DNA of 18,587 bases from JAKACA01 sp050010115 (GTDB lineage Bacteria; Actinomycetota; Acidimicrobiia; Acidimicrobiales; Bog-793). The stretch is from positions 1 through 18,587 of the forward strand of contig JBEKLQ010000084.1 of NCBI GenBank assembly GCA_050010115.1. Direction: 5' to 3'. A model generated the notes under the pieces. That model searched no databases, was not told the origin of the DNA, and saw nothing but the letters and a program-made list of their open reading frames with translations. The first letter of the stretch is position 1; each line of letters opens with the position of its first letter. Positions 5,922 to 13,820 of the stretch are shown piece by piece. A program made the position numbers and the translations under genes.

Positions 5922-6950
5922 ATGAAAGTCGGAGTCTTCGGAGCCACTGGCCAGGTCGGCGGCGTGATGCGGTCGATCCTCCAGGAGCGCAACTTCCCGG
6001 TCGACGAGATCCGTTACTTCGCCTCGGTGCGCTCGGCCGGCCGAACGCTCCCGTGGCGTGACATTGACGTGGTCGTCGAGGACGTCGCCACGGCGGACTT
6101 CACGGGCCTCGATATCGCCTTGTTCTCCTGCGGCGGGGCGGCGTCCAGGGAACTGGCGCCGAAGGTCGCAGCTGCGGGCGCCATCGTGATCGACAACTCA
6201 TCGGCCTGGCGCATGGACCCGGACGTGCCTCTCGTGGTGCCCGAGGTGAATCGCGAGGCGCTCTCGTCCATTCCGAAGGGCATCGTGGGCAACCCGAACT
6301 GCACGACGATGGTGGCCATGCCGGTGCTGAAACCGCTGCACGACGCCGCCGGCCTCCGGCGTGTCGTGGTCGCCACGTACCAGGCATGCTCCGGCGCCGG
6401 GGTGGCCGGAGTAGCCGAGCTCGACGAGCAGATCCAGAAGGTGGCGTCGGAAGCGGCCGCGTTGACCTTCGACGGCGCGGCGGTGAAGTTCCCCGAACCG
6501 GTCAAGTTCCCGACGGCGATCGCTTTCAACGTGATCCCCATCGCGGGCAAGCCTCTGGACGACGGGAGCGGCGAGACCGACGAGGAGCAGAAGTGGCGTA
6601 ACGAGGCGCAGAAGATCCTCGGGATCCCCAACCTCCTCGTCTCGTGCACCTGCGTCCGAGTGCCGGTGTTCACGGGCCACTGCAACTCCATCAACGCCGA
6701 ATTCGAAGGACCGCTCGCTCCCGAGGAGGCCCGATCCATCCTGGCGAATACCGCCGGCGTCGAGCTCTCGGACATCCCGACGCCGCAGCGTGTAGCTGGC
6801 GGCGACGTGTCGCTGGTCGGGCGGATCCGCACCGACCCCGGTGTCCCCGACGGTCGCGGGCTGGCGCTGTTCGTGGCCGGCGACAACCTCCGCAAGGGCG
6901 CGGCGCTGAACGCCATCCAGATCGCCGAGGTCCTTGCCGGCGTCGCCTGA
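5922..6950 (+). CDS. asd: Aspartate-semialdehyde dehydrogenase
   Basis: A 342-residue NADPH-dependent enzyme converting beta-aspartyl phosphate to aspartate semialdehyde, the step after aspartate kinase. The nucleotide-binding loop GATGQVG is at residues 7-13. The catalytic cysteine is Cys127 in GNPNCTTM. Arg246 (substrate binding) and His253 (general base) lie in CVRVPVFTGHC. The length is normal for the bacterial enzyme and nothing is missing. The ATG at 5922 gives the family-typical N-terminus MKVGVFGATG and follows a good -10 by 6 nt. It lies 105 bp downstream of lysC on the same strand. It ends 182 bp before the convergent proS stop; no simple terminator hairpin with a T run is visible there. 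Confidence 0.94.
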   Translation: MKVGVFGATGQVGGVMRSILQERNFPVDEIRYFASVRSAGRTLPWRDIDVVVEDVATADFTGLDIALFSCGGAASRELAPKVAAAGAIVIDNSSAWRMDPDVPLVVPEVNREALSSIPKGIVGNPNCTTMVAMPVLKPLHDAAGLRRVVVATYQACSGAGVAGVAELDEQIQKVASEAAALTFDGAAVKFPEPVKFPTAIAFNVIPIAGKPLDDGSGETDEEQKWRNEAQKILGIPNLLVSCTCVRVPVFTGHCNSINAEFEGPLAPEEARSILANTAGVELSDIPTPQRVAGGDVSLVGRIRTDPGVPDGRGLALFVAGDNLRKGAALNAIQIAEVLAGVA

Positions 6951-6990
6951 GCCTCACGACGCGGCGTTGCCCGGGCGGGCGGGCGGCCTC

Positions 6991-7046
6991 GGTATATTGA
7001 ATTCGAGAGTTCCTTACTGAGTGATAAGTAAGCAAAGTTCGAAATG
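6991..7046 (+). promoter_or_regulatory. AT-rich island with an operator-like inverted repeat
   Basis: This stretch is markedly AT-rich compared with everything around it. It holds TATATT (6993-6998), an EcoRI-type palindrome GAATTC, and a 6-bp inverted repeat: CTTACT at 7013-7018 and AGTAAG at 7027-7032 with an 8-bp centre. TTCGA occurs on both sides (7002-7006 and 7039-7043). The arrangement looks like a promoter with a regulator-binding site, yet it lies between two convergent genes and no convincing gene follows it. It could be the remnant of a lost gene's control region. Confidence 0.35.
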
Positions 7047-7061
7047 GACATGCCCCGAGGA

Positions 7062-7126
7062 GACCCGGCTCCGGCGGCGACCCGGCTCCGGCGGCGACCC
7101 GGCCGGCGGCGACCCGGCCGGCGGGC
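7062..7126 (+). repeat. Short GC-rich direct repeats downstream of proS
   Basis: A 17-bp unit beginning GACCCGGCTCC is present twice (7062-7078 and 7079-7095). Two copies of a related 15-bp unit follow (7096-7110 and 7111-7125), each containing the palindrome CCGGCCGG. They lie just outside the proS stop. The self-complementary units might help end transcription, but there is no T tract. Confidence 0.75.
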
Positions 7127-7132
7127 GGCGGC

Positions 7133-8620
7133 TCAGTACGCCCGGCCGAAGACCACCCGGGTGACGTAGGCGGAGGGGGAGCCGCACGTCACGCAGGGGC
7201 CGGTTTCGGGTTCGGCGTCGAACGGGATGCAGCGGGGCGTCGCCGTCGTGGCGTCCTTCAGTCGTTGCTCGCACTCGCCGGAGTCGCAGCACAACGCCAG
7301 CGCAAAGCCGGTCTCCACCGCCGCCACCAACTCGTCCCAGGTATCGACCCGGACGGTGTGGTCCTCCCGGAACCGCAGCGCTCGTCCGTACAGCTCGTCA
7401 TGGAACTCCGCCAGGCGACCGGGGATCACCGAGGCAAGTGAGTCCAGCGGCACGGTCACCTTGTCGCTCCGGGCAACCGACAGCCGCGAGGCCAGCAAGG
7501 CCGAGCTGGCCGCCAGGTCCCGGGGGCCGACCTCGACCCGCAAGGGCACGCCCCGCAACTCCCACTCGTTGAACTTGAAACCCGGCGACAGCTGCATCCG
7601 CTCGTCCACCTTCACCCGCACGCCGGCGGCGGCGATCTGTCGGGCAAGATCCCGTGCGGCGACCAACACCGGCTCGGCCTCGGCGTCGCGGCCGATCGGC
7701 ACGATGACGGCCTGATACGGAGCCAGAGCCGGCGGCAGGATCAAACCCTTGTCGTCGCCGTGGCCCATGATGACGGCACCGACCATCCGGGAGGAGAGCC
7801 CCCAGGACGTCGTGTAGCAATGCTCGAGCTCGCCGGCCTCGTTCTGGAACGTCATGTCGAACACACGGGAGAAGTTCTGGCCGAGCGCGTGGGAGGTGCC
7901 CGACTGGAGCGACCGCCCGTCTCGCATCATCGCCTCGATGGTCGTCGTGCGCTCGGCCCCGGCGAAACGCTCGCTGGCGGTCTTCTCGCCGGCGATGGGC
8001 GCCAGGGCAGCGGTTTCGTGGGCGAGCGACTCGTACATCCCAAGGGCCAGTTGGACTTCAGCCCAAGCCTCGGCCGCCGAGGCGTGAGCGGTGTGGCCCT
8101 CCTGCCACAAGAACTCCGTCGTTCGCAGGAACAGCCTTGGCCGCAGCTCCCAACGGACGACGTTCGCCCACTGATTGAGCAGCAGTGGCAGGTCGCGGTA
8201 GGAGGAGATCCACTTGGCCATGTACTCACCGATGACGGTTTCTGAGGTGGGACGGACGACGAGCGGCTCTTCGAGCTCGCGCCCGCCCGCATGGGTCACG
8301 ACGGCCAGCTCCGGCGAGAAACCCTCTACATGGTCCGCCTCCCGCCGCAAGTACGACTCGGGGATGAACAGCGGGAAGTAGGCGTTCTCGTGGCCAGTTT
8401 CCTTGATTCGCCGGTCGAGATCGGCCTGAATCAGCTCCCAGATGCGGTAGCCGTACGGCCGCATGACCATCGTGCCCCGCACCGGCCCACGATCGGCGAG
8501 CTCGGCTTTCAGGACCAGCTCGTTGTACCAAGCGGAGAAGTCTTCGCTCTGGGGAGTGACGCCGCGCTCGCTGTGAGCGGATCGGGGGCGCTCGGAGCGG
8601 TCGCCGGTGACGTCAGACAT
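7133..8620 (-). CDS. proS: Prolyl-tRNA synthetase, type 3 (archaeal/eukaryote-like)
   Basis: A 495-residue class II synthetase that attaches proline to tRNA(Pro). RPTSE lies at 123-127. Motif 2 spans about 156-177 (RWELRPRLFLRTTEFLWQEG) and motif 3 about 274-297 (GLSSRMVGAVIMGHGDD). Only about 100 residues separate motifs 2 and 3, so the large editing insertion of the common bacterial type is absent. The C-terminus has six cysteines (444, 445, 450, 464, 476, 479) and ends in FGRAY, typical of the zinc-binding tail of type-3 enzymes. The ATG at 8620 is chosen; 67 more open codons upstream do not resemble the family. The gene is divergent from the beta-propeller gene (69 bp between starts) and convergent with asd. 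Confidence 0.93.
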   Translation of the reverse strand: MSDVTGDRSERPRSAHSERGVTPQSEDFSAWYNELVLKAELADRGPVRGTMVMRPYGYRIWELIQADLDRRIKETGHENAYFPLFIPESYLRREADHVEGFSPELAVVTHAGGRELEEPLVVRPTSETVIGEYMAKWISSYRDLPLLLNQWANVVRWELRPRLFLRTTEFLWQEGHTAHASAAEAWAEVQLALGMYESLAHETAALAPIAGEKTASERFAGAERTTTIEAMMRDGRSLQSGTSHALGQNFSRVFDMTFQNEAGELEHCYTTSWGLSSRMVGAVIMGHGDDKGLILPPALAPYQAVIVPIGRDAEAEPVLVAARDLARQIAAAGVRVKVDERMQLSPGFKFNEWELRGVPLRVEVGPRDLAASSALLASRLSVARSDKVTVPLDSLASVIPGRLAEFHDELYGRALRFREDHTVRVDTWDELVAAVETGFALALCCDSGECEQRLKDATTATPRCIPFDAEPETGPCVTCGSPSAYVTRVVFGRAY

Positions 8621-8689
8621 GCGAGGTTTGCTAGCACAGGTGCGGCTTTGTTCCCGCCGGTGTTGCGCGAAGCTGGGCAGCCAACGACG

Positions 8690-10180
8690 ATGACGGGCGA
8701 CACACCCAGGACGAGGGGGCCGATCGCCATCCAACCGAGAGCACAACGAGGTGCCGGCCGAGGTGCCGCCCGGTCGGTGCTTGCCGTCTTGATGGGCCTC
8801 GGTTTCGCCATCGCGGGGCAAGGCGCGGCAATTGCGGACGGCCTGTCGAAGTCAGCCATTCCTGTCGTCACGACGACCGAGCTGGCGACCTTCCACGGCA
8901 ACATCCGGCGCCAGGGTTACTCGCCCCTGGAGACGGCCATCAACGGGAGCAATGTGACCTCCCTCAGGCAGGCGTGGACCGTATCGGCCTCGAGCGTCGT
9001 CTCCGACCAACCAACCGTCTATGACGGCGTCGCCTACTGGGGTGATTGGGCAGGGAACGAGCACGCCACGAGCGCGAAGGGGGCATCGCTGTGGGTGACC
9101 CAACTCGGTACGACCCACAACGCGGACTGTGACCCGAGCACCGCCGGCGTGGCTAGCTCGGCGACCGTCGGGACCGTCAACGGAACCCAGGTGGTCGTCA
9201 CGGGAGGCGGCAACGCCACCGTTGCCGAGCTGAACGCCAGTACCGGCAAGGTCATCTGGGACACACGGATCGGCACGCAGAACGACGCCTTCGTGTGGAG
9301 CTCGCCCGCCTTGTACGACGGGAGCGTCTACATCGGGATGTCATCGTTCGGCGACTGCCCTCTCGTGCCGAGCGGCGTGTTCATGCTGAACGCTGCCACG
9401 GGAGCGATCGAGCACGAGTTCCAGACCGTTCCCGCCACGCCCCCCGGATGTCTCGGCGGCGGCGTGTGGTCGTCGCCGGCCATCGACCCAGCCGAGAACG
9501 CCGTGTTCGTGACGACGGGCAACACGACCTGCACGACGAACCTGCAGGACGCCATGTTGAAGCTCAGCGCGACGAACCTCTCGCTCGAGAGCTCATGGGC
9601 GATCCCGCTCAGCCAGCGGGTCTACGACAGTGACTGGGGTTCCACCCCGACCCTGTTCACCGCGGAGATCAACGGGCGCATCGTTGAGATGGTCGGCTCG
9701 GCCGACAAGAATGGGATCTTCTACGCGCTGGATCGGACCGACCTGGCGAAGGGGCCTCTGTGGGAGTACCGGATCGCCAAGGGCGGCGACTGCCCGCTGT
9801 GCGGCGACGGGTCGATCGCACCGGCCGCTTGGGATGGAACGACTCTGTTCGTAGCGGGCGGCCACACGACAGTCGGCTCGACAGGCTGTCCGGGCAGCGT
9901 CGACGCGCTCGATCCGGCTACCGGCCAACCGGTCTGGCGAGACTGCATGCGCAACGGGCCGGTCGTCGGTGCGCTGACCGAAGCCCCGGGGCTGCTGTTC
10001 GCCACCGACGGCTCGGATCTGGTGGCGCTCGATGTGCACAACGGTGGCCGGCTGTTCCTGTACGGCGACCCAAGTGGCAAGATCTTCTACTCAGGACCGA
10101 CCGTGGCTGGAGGGCAGCTGTACGCTGCCAACACCGACGGGACGCTGTTCGCCTTCGGTCCTCCTGAGGCAGGGAGCTGA
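8690..10180 (+). CDS. Secreted PQQ-like beta-propeller repeat protein
   Basis: A 496-residue exported protein. A basic stretch followed by a hydrophobic segment (about residues 29-48, ending AIA before Asp) reads as a signal peptide. The rest consists of repeated beta-propeller blades with motifs such as VYWGD-like strands, LNASTGKVIWDT, LNAATGAIEHEF and LDPATGQPVWRD, typical of PQQ/BamB-like repeats. GGGVWSSPAIDP is also family-typical. The mature part has eight cysteines, including CPLC, suggesting disulfides outside the cell. Whether it binds PQQ or is an enzyme cannot be decided; a scaffold role is equally possible. The ATG at 8690 is chosen because it leaves a sensible signal peptide; the open frame upstream (from 8291) runs antisense through proS. 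The stop is 5 bp before the next gene, so the two are probably co-transcribed. Confidence 0.8.
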   Translation: MTGDTPRTRGPIAIQPRAQRGAGRGAARSVLAVLMGLGFAIAGQGAAIADGLSKSAIPVVTTTELATFHGNIRRQGYSPLETAINGSNVTSLRQAWTVSASSVVSDQPTVYDGVAYWGDWAGNEHATSAKGASLWVTQLGTTHNADCDPSTAGVASSATVGTVNGTQVVVTGGGNATVAELNASTGKVIWDTRIGTQNDAFVWSSPALYDGSVYIGMSSFGDCPLVPSGVFMLNAATGAIEHEFQTVPATPPGCLGGGVWSSPAIDPAENAVFVTTGNTTCTTNLQDAMLKLSATNLSLESSWAIPLSQRVYDSDWGSTPTLFTAEINGRIVEMVGSADKNGIFYALDRTDLAKGPLWEYRIAKGGDCPLCGDGSIAPAAWDGTTLFVAGGHTTVGSTGCPGSVDALDPATGQPVWRDCMRNGPVVGALTEAPGLLFATDGSDLVALDVHNGGRLFLYGDPSGKIFYSGPTVAGGQLYAANTDGTLFAFGPPEAGS

Positions 10181-10185
10181 GCAGC

Positions 10186-11865
10186 ATGTGGCAGCAGACG
10201 GCGACCGCACTCCGCCCGCTCGGCGTCGGCGAACGACTCGACGCCGCCATCAAGATCGTCCGCCGCAACTTCCTGACGTTCGTCAAGGCGGCGCTGGTCG
10301 TCGCGATCCCGTCCGGCATCGTCATCGGGCTCATCGAGTTGACCACCGCCTCGGCTGTGAGCACGAGCACCGGTGTGACCACCGGCGTCGAGACAGTGAA
10401 CCCCTCGAGCACCTTCTCGACCCTGCTCGGTGGCCTGGCGCTCCAGGGACTCATCCAGCTGGTGGTCACACTCCTCGTCACGGCCACGTGCTTCCGGATC
10501 GTGGGCAACACCTACCTCGGCCAGCCGACCGACTGGCGCGAGGCGCTGGCGTTCGGACTGCGGAGAATTCACTCAGTCCTGTGGATCAACTTGCTCATCG
10601 CCCTCGCCATCGGGGTCTTCTGGCTCATCTTCCTCTTGTTCGTCTTCGCGGGTCACGTTCAGTTCTCCGGCGTTGTGGTCCTTCTCACAATCGCTCTGGG
10701 TCTGCTCTGGATCTGCGCCACGATCTGGTTCTGGGTCTCATCGCAACTAGCGGTACCGACGATGATGTTGGAGGGCATCCGTGGGACCAAGGCACTGCGG
10801 AGGTCGTTCACGCTGTGTCGCAAACACTGGTGGTCCGTCTTCGGCACGCTGTTCCTCGCGAGCCTCCTCGTCGGCGTGCTCGGACTGGCCGTCGACGTCG
10901 TGATCGGGTTTGTGTTCGTAGCCCTACACGGAGGAACGGTGACGGCCGCGGTCGAGAGCGGAATCACGCGGTGCATCGACTACGCCGTGTTCACCCCATT
11001 CAGCGCCGCCGTCGCCGTAGTGATCACGATCGATCTCCGGGTCAGGAAGGAGGGTTTCGACATTCAGCTGCTGGCCCTTCAGATGGGAACCAGCCCCACA
11101 TCGTCAGCTCTGTCCTTCCTTCCACCGGCGCCGCCGCCGTGGGGGTACGGCGCTCCCGGGCCCGTTTGGGGTCAAGGTCCGCCGGCCGGCTACCCGCCTC
11201 CGGGCTATCCGCCTCCGGGACCATCCGGCTACCCGCCTCCCGGCTATCCGCCTCCGGGACCATCCGGCTACCCGCCTCCGGGCTACCCACCGGGCTATCC
11301 GCCGGCCGGCTACCCGCCTCCGGGACCTCCCGGCAGATGGACGCCGGCTGGGGGCCCTCCAGGTCAGGCTGCACCGCCCGGCCAGCAGCCAGGGAACCCA
11401 ACCCCCGGTTGGGGCCAGCCGACGCCGCCACGGCCGTGGGGCCAGCCGACGCCGCCACAGCCGTGGGGCCAGCCGACGCCGCCGGCGGGTCCACCCCAGA
11501 ACTGGCCGGCACCCGGGCCGCCGCAGCCGGTCCCACCTCAGGGTGCCCCGACCCAGAGCGGCAAGGCCTCGCCGCCGCCGACCGGCTACCCGCCTGAGCA
11601 GCGGAGCTACCCGCCTGAGCAGCGGAGCTACCCGGCGGGACCTTCCGAGGACGACGATCTGAGCAGCTGGTTCGCCGACCCGGCTCCAGCGCCGGCCGGA
11701 GGACTCTCACAGTGGCCCTCACCGCCTACGCCTACGCCGGCGCCTGAGCCCGGGGGCGACGGCACGCAAGCCGGCACCGAGCCGGACCACCCGGGGAGCA
11801 CAGCACCAGAGGTTCCGCCCTCGGAAGACCCTCCACCTGACCGGGACGGCGGGTCACAGCCCTGA
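10186..11865 (+). CDS. Multi-pass membrane protein with a 270-residue proline-rich tail
   Basis: A 559-residue protein in two halves. Residues 1-290 begin LRPLGVGERLDAAIKIVRRNF and carry about six membrane helices (about 32-52, 82-106, 130-155, 161-187, 214-247, 265-284), ending in DLRVRKEGFDIQLL. This resembles the membrane domain found in some glycerophosphodiester phosphodiesterase-like proteins; no catalytic residues are visible. Residues 291-559 are a disordered Pro/Gly/Tyr/Gln-rich tail built from several tandem repeats, ending in an acidic, Pro-rich stretch with one DDDLSSWF patch. The tail probably extends into the cytoplasm, but topology is not certain. GGGAG at 10172-10176 serves the ATG at 10186. 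It lies between the propeller gene and the DUF4129 gene, with 5-bp gaps on both sides. Function unknown. Confidence 0.75.
   Translation: MWQQTATALRPLGVGERLDAAIKIVRRNFLTFVKAALVVAIPSGIVIGLIELTTASAVSTSTGVTTGVETVNPSSTFSTLLGGLALQGLIQLVVTLLVTATCFRIVGNTYLGQPTDWREALAFGLRRIHSVLWINLLIALAIGVFWLIFLLFVFAGHVQFSGVVVLLTIALGLLWICATIWFWVSSQLAVPTMMLEGIRGTKALRRSFTLCRKHWWSVFGTLFLASLLVGVLGLAVDVVIGFVFVALHGGTVTAAVESGITRCIDYAVFTPFSAAVAVVITIDLRVRKEGFDIQLLALQMGTSPTSSALSFLPPAPPPWGYGAPGPVWGQGPPAGYPPPGYPPPGPSGYPPPGYPPPGPSGYPPPGYPPGYPPAGYPPPGPPGRWTPAGGPPGQAAPPGQQPGNPTPGWGQPTPPRPWGQPTPPQPWGQPTPPAGPPQNWPAPGPPQPVPPQGAPTQSGKASPPPTGYPPEQRSYPPEQRSYPAGPSEDDDLSSWFADPAPAPAGGLSQWPSPPTPTPAPEPGGDGTQAGTEPDHPGSTAPEVPPSEDPPPDRDGGSQP
11188..11265 (+). 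repeat. 39-bp tandem repeat in the proline-rich tail
   Basis: Two adjacent 39-bp units (11188-11226, 11227-11265) differ by one synonymous base. Each encodes 13 residues of the GYPPPGYPPPGPS type. A degenerated third unit continues to about 11332 with further GYPP variants. Confidence 0.9.
11410..11483 (+). repeat. 27-bp tandem repeat in the proline-rich tail
   Basis: Units start at 11410, 11437 and 11464; the third is identical for 20 bp and then diverges. They encode WGQPTPPRP, WGQPTPPQP and WGQPTPPAG. The first two differ by one base (Arg to Gln). Confidence 0.9.
11584..11625 (+). repeat. 21-bp tandem repeat in the proline-rich tail
   Basis: Two 21-bp units (11584-11604, 11605-11625) differ only in the first base and encode GYPPEQR and SYPPEQR. 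A third copy begins but diverges after SYP. Confidence 0.88.
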
Positions 11866-11870
11866 GTCCG

Positions 11871-12536
11871 ATGGGGACATCGTCGGGCTACTCGTCCGCG
11901 GCACGGCGGCAGGCCGCTCACATCCTTTCGCAGCCCCCGTTCACCAGCAGCCCGTCACGAACACCGGCCCCGCTGCGGGGCGTGCTGCACGCAATCGGCC
12001 GAGGCTTCGAGGATGTGTTCGGGCCACCGCTGTCCTGGATCTGGCATCACGTCCTCCTCTCGGCGTTCTCAGGCATCCATGCCACCCTCGGCGATTGGGC
12101 GTGGGTCCTGCTCGCTGTCGTCGCGATCGCCATCGGCGTGGTCGCCGGCGTACTGCTGGCCCGCCGCCGGACACGCATCGCTGCCGGGGCACCAGCAGAC
12201 ATCGGCGCTCCAGAGGTCGAAGACGTAGCGTCGTTGGATGCGGCTGCCATTGCCGCCGAGGCCAAGGGCCACCACGACGAGGCGGTCCGGCTTCGCTTCC
12301 GTGCCGGGCTCGCCCGGCTCGAGGCCGCCGGCGTGATCGCCAGCCGGCTCGTGGCGACCGACCAGCAAGTGCACCGCGCCGTCCGCAGCCAGACGTTCGA
12401 CCGGCTGGCCTCAGCACACGAGGCGATCGCCTACGCCGGCGCCCGAGCGACCCCCAGCGATTCTGCATCAGCCCGCGAGGGCTGGCCGCGGGTAGTCGAC
12501 GAGGCAAGGTCGACACGGCTCCGGAGCGAGCGATGA
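11871..12536 (+). CDS. DUF4129 domain-containing membrane protein
   Basis: A 221-residue protein. An N-terminal region of about 75 residues with the SAARRQAAHILSQPPF opening is followed by one clear membrane helix (about 77-97) and the basic stop RRRTR. The cytoplasmic C-terminal part (about 125-207) matches DUF4129: AAEAKGHHDEAVRLRFRAGL, then a conserved leucine/valine helix, then TFDRLASAHEAIAYAG. DUF4129 regions usually accompany transglutaminase, MoxR and DUF58 genes; their role is unknown. The second weakly hydrophobic stretch at 52-70 might be amphipathic. It begins 5 bp after the proline-rich gene without a clear ribosome-binding site. Its stop overlaps the DUF4350 start (ATGA), so the two are probably coupled. 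Confidence 0.82.
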   Translation: MGTSSGYSSAARRQAAHILSQPPFTSSPSRTPAPLRGVLHAIGRGFEDVFGPPLSWIWHHVLLSAFSGIHATLGDWAWVLLAVVAIAIGVVAGVLLARRRTRIAAGAPADIGAPEVEDVASLDAAAIAAEAKGHHDEAVRLRFRAGLARLEAAGVIASRLVATDQQVHRAVRSQTFDRLASAHEAIAYAGARATPSDSASAREGWPRVVDEARSTRLRSER

Positions 12537-13750
12537 GCGCGGTGGGCGCTCGCTCACCCGCACCGGCAACGCTCGGCGAGCGCTGGCGCCTCGTGCCACG
12601 CCACTGGCGCGTCGTGATGATCGCCATCTCGATCGTAGTGGTCGTGGAGTTCGCCCTCTCGCTCGTGGGCAACCTCTACACGGCACCGAGCAGTTCACCG
12701 GTCGGGTCAGGCTCGTCGGTGAGCGCAGCGCCGGACGGGACCCAGGCGCTGGCGTTGCTGCTGAGCGCACGGCATCACCCGGTCCAGCAGGCGACCGTCC
12801 CGCTGGCGAATGCCAACCTGCCGATCAACGGCACGGTCTTCGTGCTCGACCCCGTGGGCTCGTTGACGGCTGAGATTCCGACGCTCAAGAGCTACGTCCG
12901 CAACGGGGGCCGCCTCGTGCTCTCTGGCGAACCGAACCACGCACTGCTGTCCGAGCTCCTCGGGCCGGGAGCCCTGCCGGTCTGGGACCCCGTGCCGGCG
13001 GGCTCGTCACGCCCCGCCGTGAACGCGCCCGAGGTGAACGGCGTCACGACGGTTCTGGGAGACGCCTCCGGCTCCTGGTCGAGCCCGACTGCCACGGAGA
13101 GCCCTGCCGGGCAGATCACCGTGCTGCTCCAGGGACCGGAGAACTCGCTCGCCCTGCTCGCCCGCGTAGGTCAAGGAACCGTGGTCCTGTTGGGATCGAG
13201 CGGACCACTGCAGGATCAGTACCTGGCGTCCGCCGACGACGCCGCTTTCGCTCTGGACCTCGCCGGGAACGCCAAGGCGCCTGTGCTCTTCGACGAGTAC
13301 GACCACGGTCTCGGCCGTTCGGGCACCGGGCTCGCCGGCCTCCCCGCCCACTGGCGAATAGGGCTGGCCCTGGCGCTGGCCGCTGCGTTGGTCTGGGTGT
13401 TGTCAGCGGCGCGCCGTTTTGGGCCGCCACAGCGCGCCAACCGCGAGTTCATCCCACCCAGGGTCGCCCACGTCGATGCGATGGCCTCGCTCCTTGCATC
13501 GGGTGACCCGCAGCGCCGCGCAGCAGGTGCGGCCCCCCTGCAGCGGGAAGGCCGAGCGACGCTGCGGCGCATGCTCCGTGCCGAACCCAACGCCTCCGAC
13601 GAGCATCTAGTCGAACTGGCAGCACAGGGCGGCGTGGCGACGGTGACGCCGGAAGAGGTGACGGCGCTCCTTGGCACCCCGAGATCGGCTGACGAGCTCG
13701 TCAGGCTCGGCACGGCGTTCACGGCCATCGAACGTGACCACCACCGGTGA
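12533..13750 (+). CDS. DUF4350 domain-containing membrane protein
   Basis: A 405-residue membrane protein with one helix at about 28-46, a large extracytoplasmic domain (about 47-274), a second helix at about 275-292 and a cytoplasmic tail. The outer domain begins PDGTQALALLLSARHHPV and includes YVRNGGRLVLSGEPN, a Rossmann-like pattern resembling glutamine-amidotransferase-like folds but without an obvious nucleophilic Cys. FDEYDHGLG at 253-261, just before the second helix, is the family hallmark. The tail after SAARRFGPP contains PPRVAHVDAMASLLA, as in family members. GGAG at 12523-12526 lies 6 nt before the ATG, which overlaps the DUF4129 stop. The frame is open far upstream (to 12095) but that part overlaps the DUF4129 gene and lacks family similarity. 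Confidence 0.82.
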   Translation: MSAVGARSPAPATLGERWRLVPRHWRVVMIAISIVVVVEFALSLVGNLYTAPSSSPVGSGSSVSAAPDGTQALALLLSARHHPVQQATVPLANANLPINGTVFVLDPVGSLTAEIPTLKSYVRNGGRLVLSGEPNHALLSELLGPGALPVWDPVPAGSSRPAVNAPEVNGVTTVLGDASGSWSSPTATESPAGQITVLLQGPENSLALLARVGQGTVVLLGSSGPLQDQYLASADDAAFALDLAGNAKAPVLFDEYDHGLGRSGTGLAGLPAHWRIGLALALAAALVWVLSAARRFGPPQRANREFIPPRVAHVDAMASLLASGDPQRRAAGAAPLQREGRATLRRMLRAEPNASDEHLVELAAQGGVATVTPEEVTALLGTPRSADELVRLGTAFTAIERDHHR

Positions 13751-13806
13751 GCCACGCACCGGTACGGTCGGCCCGCCGCCTCCATGACACGCTGGCTGTC
13801 GACAAG

Positions 13807-13812
13807 AAAGGA
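13807..13812 (+). promoter_or_regulatory. Ribosome-binding site of the MoxR gene
   Basis: AAAGGA lies 8 nt before the ATG at 13821. The 70 bp between the DUF4350 stop and this ATG is the widest gap within the plus-strand module, so an internal promoter is possible, but I see no clear -10/-35 pair. Confidence 0.6.
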
Positions 13813-13820
13813 TTGCACGC

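Noticed and set aside
6014..7051. 345-codon minus-strand frame opposite asd
   Set aside because: Ser/Ala/Thr-rich antisense reading; asd on the plus strand is unambiguous.
7044..7169. 41-residue Arg-rich ORF following the AT-rich island
   Set aside because: Composed mostly of the GC-rich direct repeats, has no ribosome-binding site and overlaps the end of proS; no support as a gene.
8291..8689. 133-codon N-terminal extension of the propeller protein
   Set aside because: Runs antisense through proS and would place the signal peptide in the middle of the protein.
8621..8821. 67-codon N-terminal extension of proS
   Set aside because: Overlaps the start of the divergent propeller gene and does not resemble the synthetase N-terminus.
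10032..11597. 521-codon open frame in a second plus-strand frame
   Set aside because: It is the shifted reading of the propeller end and the proline-rich gene; low-complexity Arg/Ser/Pro product without any domain.
11188..11640. Tandem repeats as a CRISPR-like array
   Set aside because: Units are contiguous, in frame and coding, with no spacers and no cas genes nearby.
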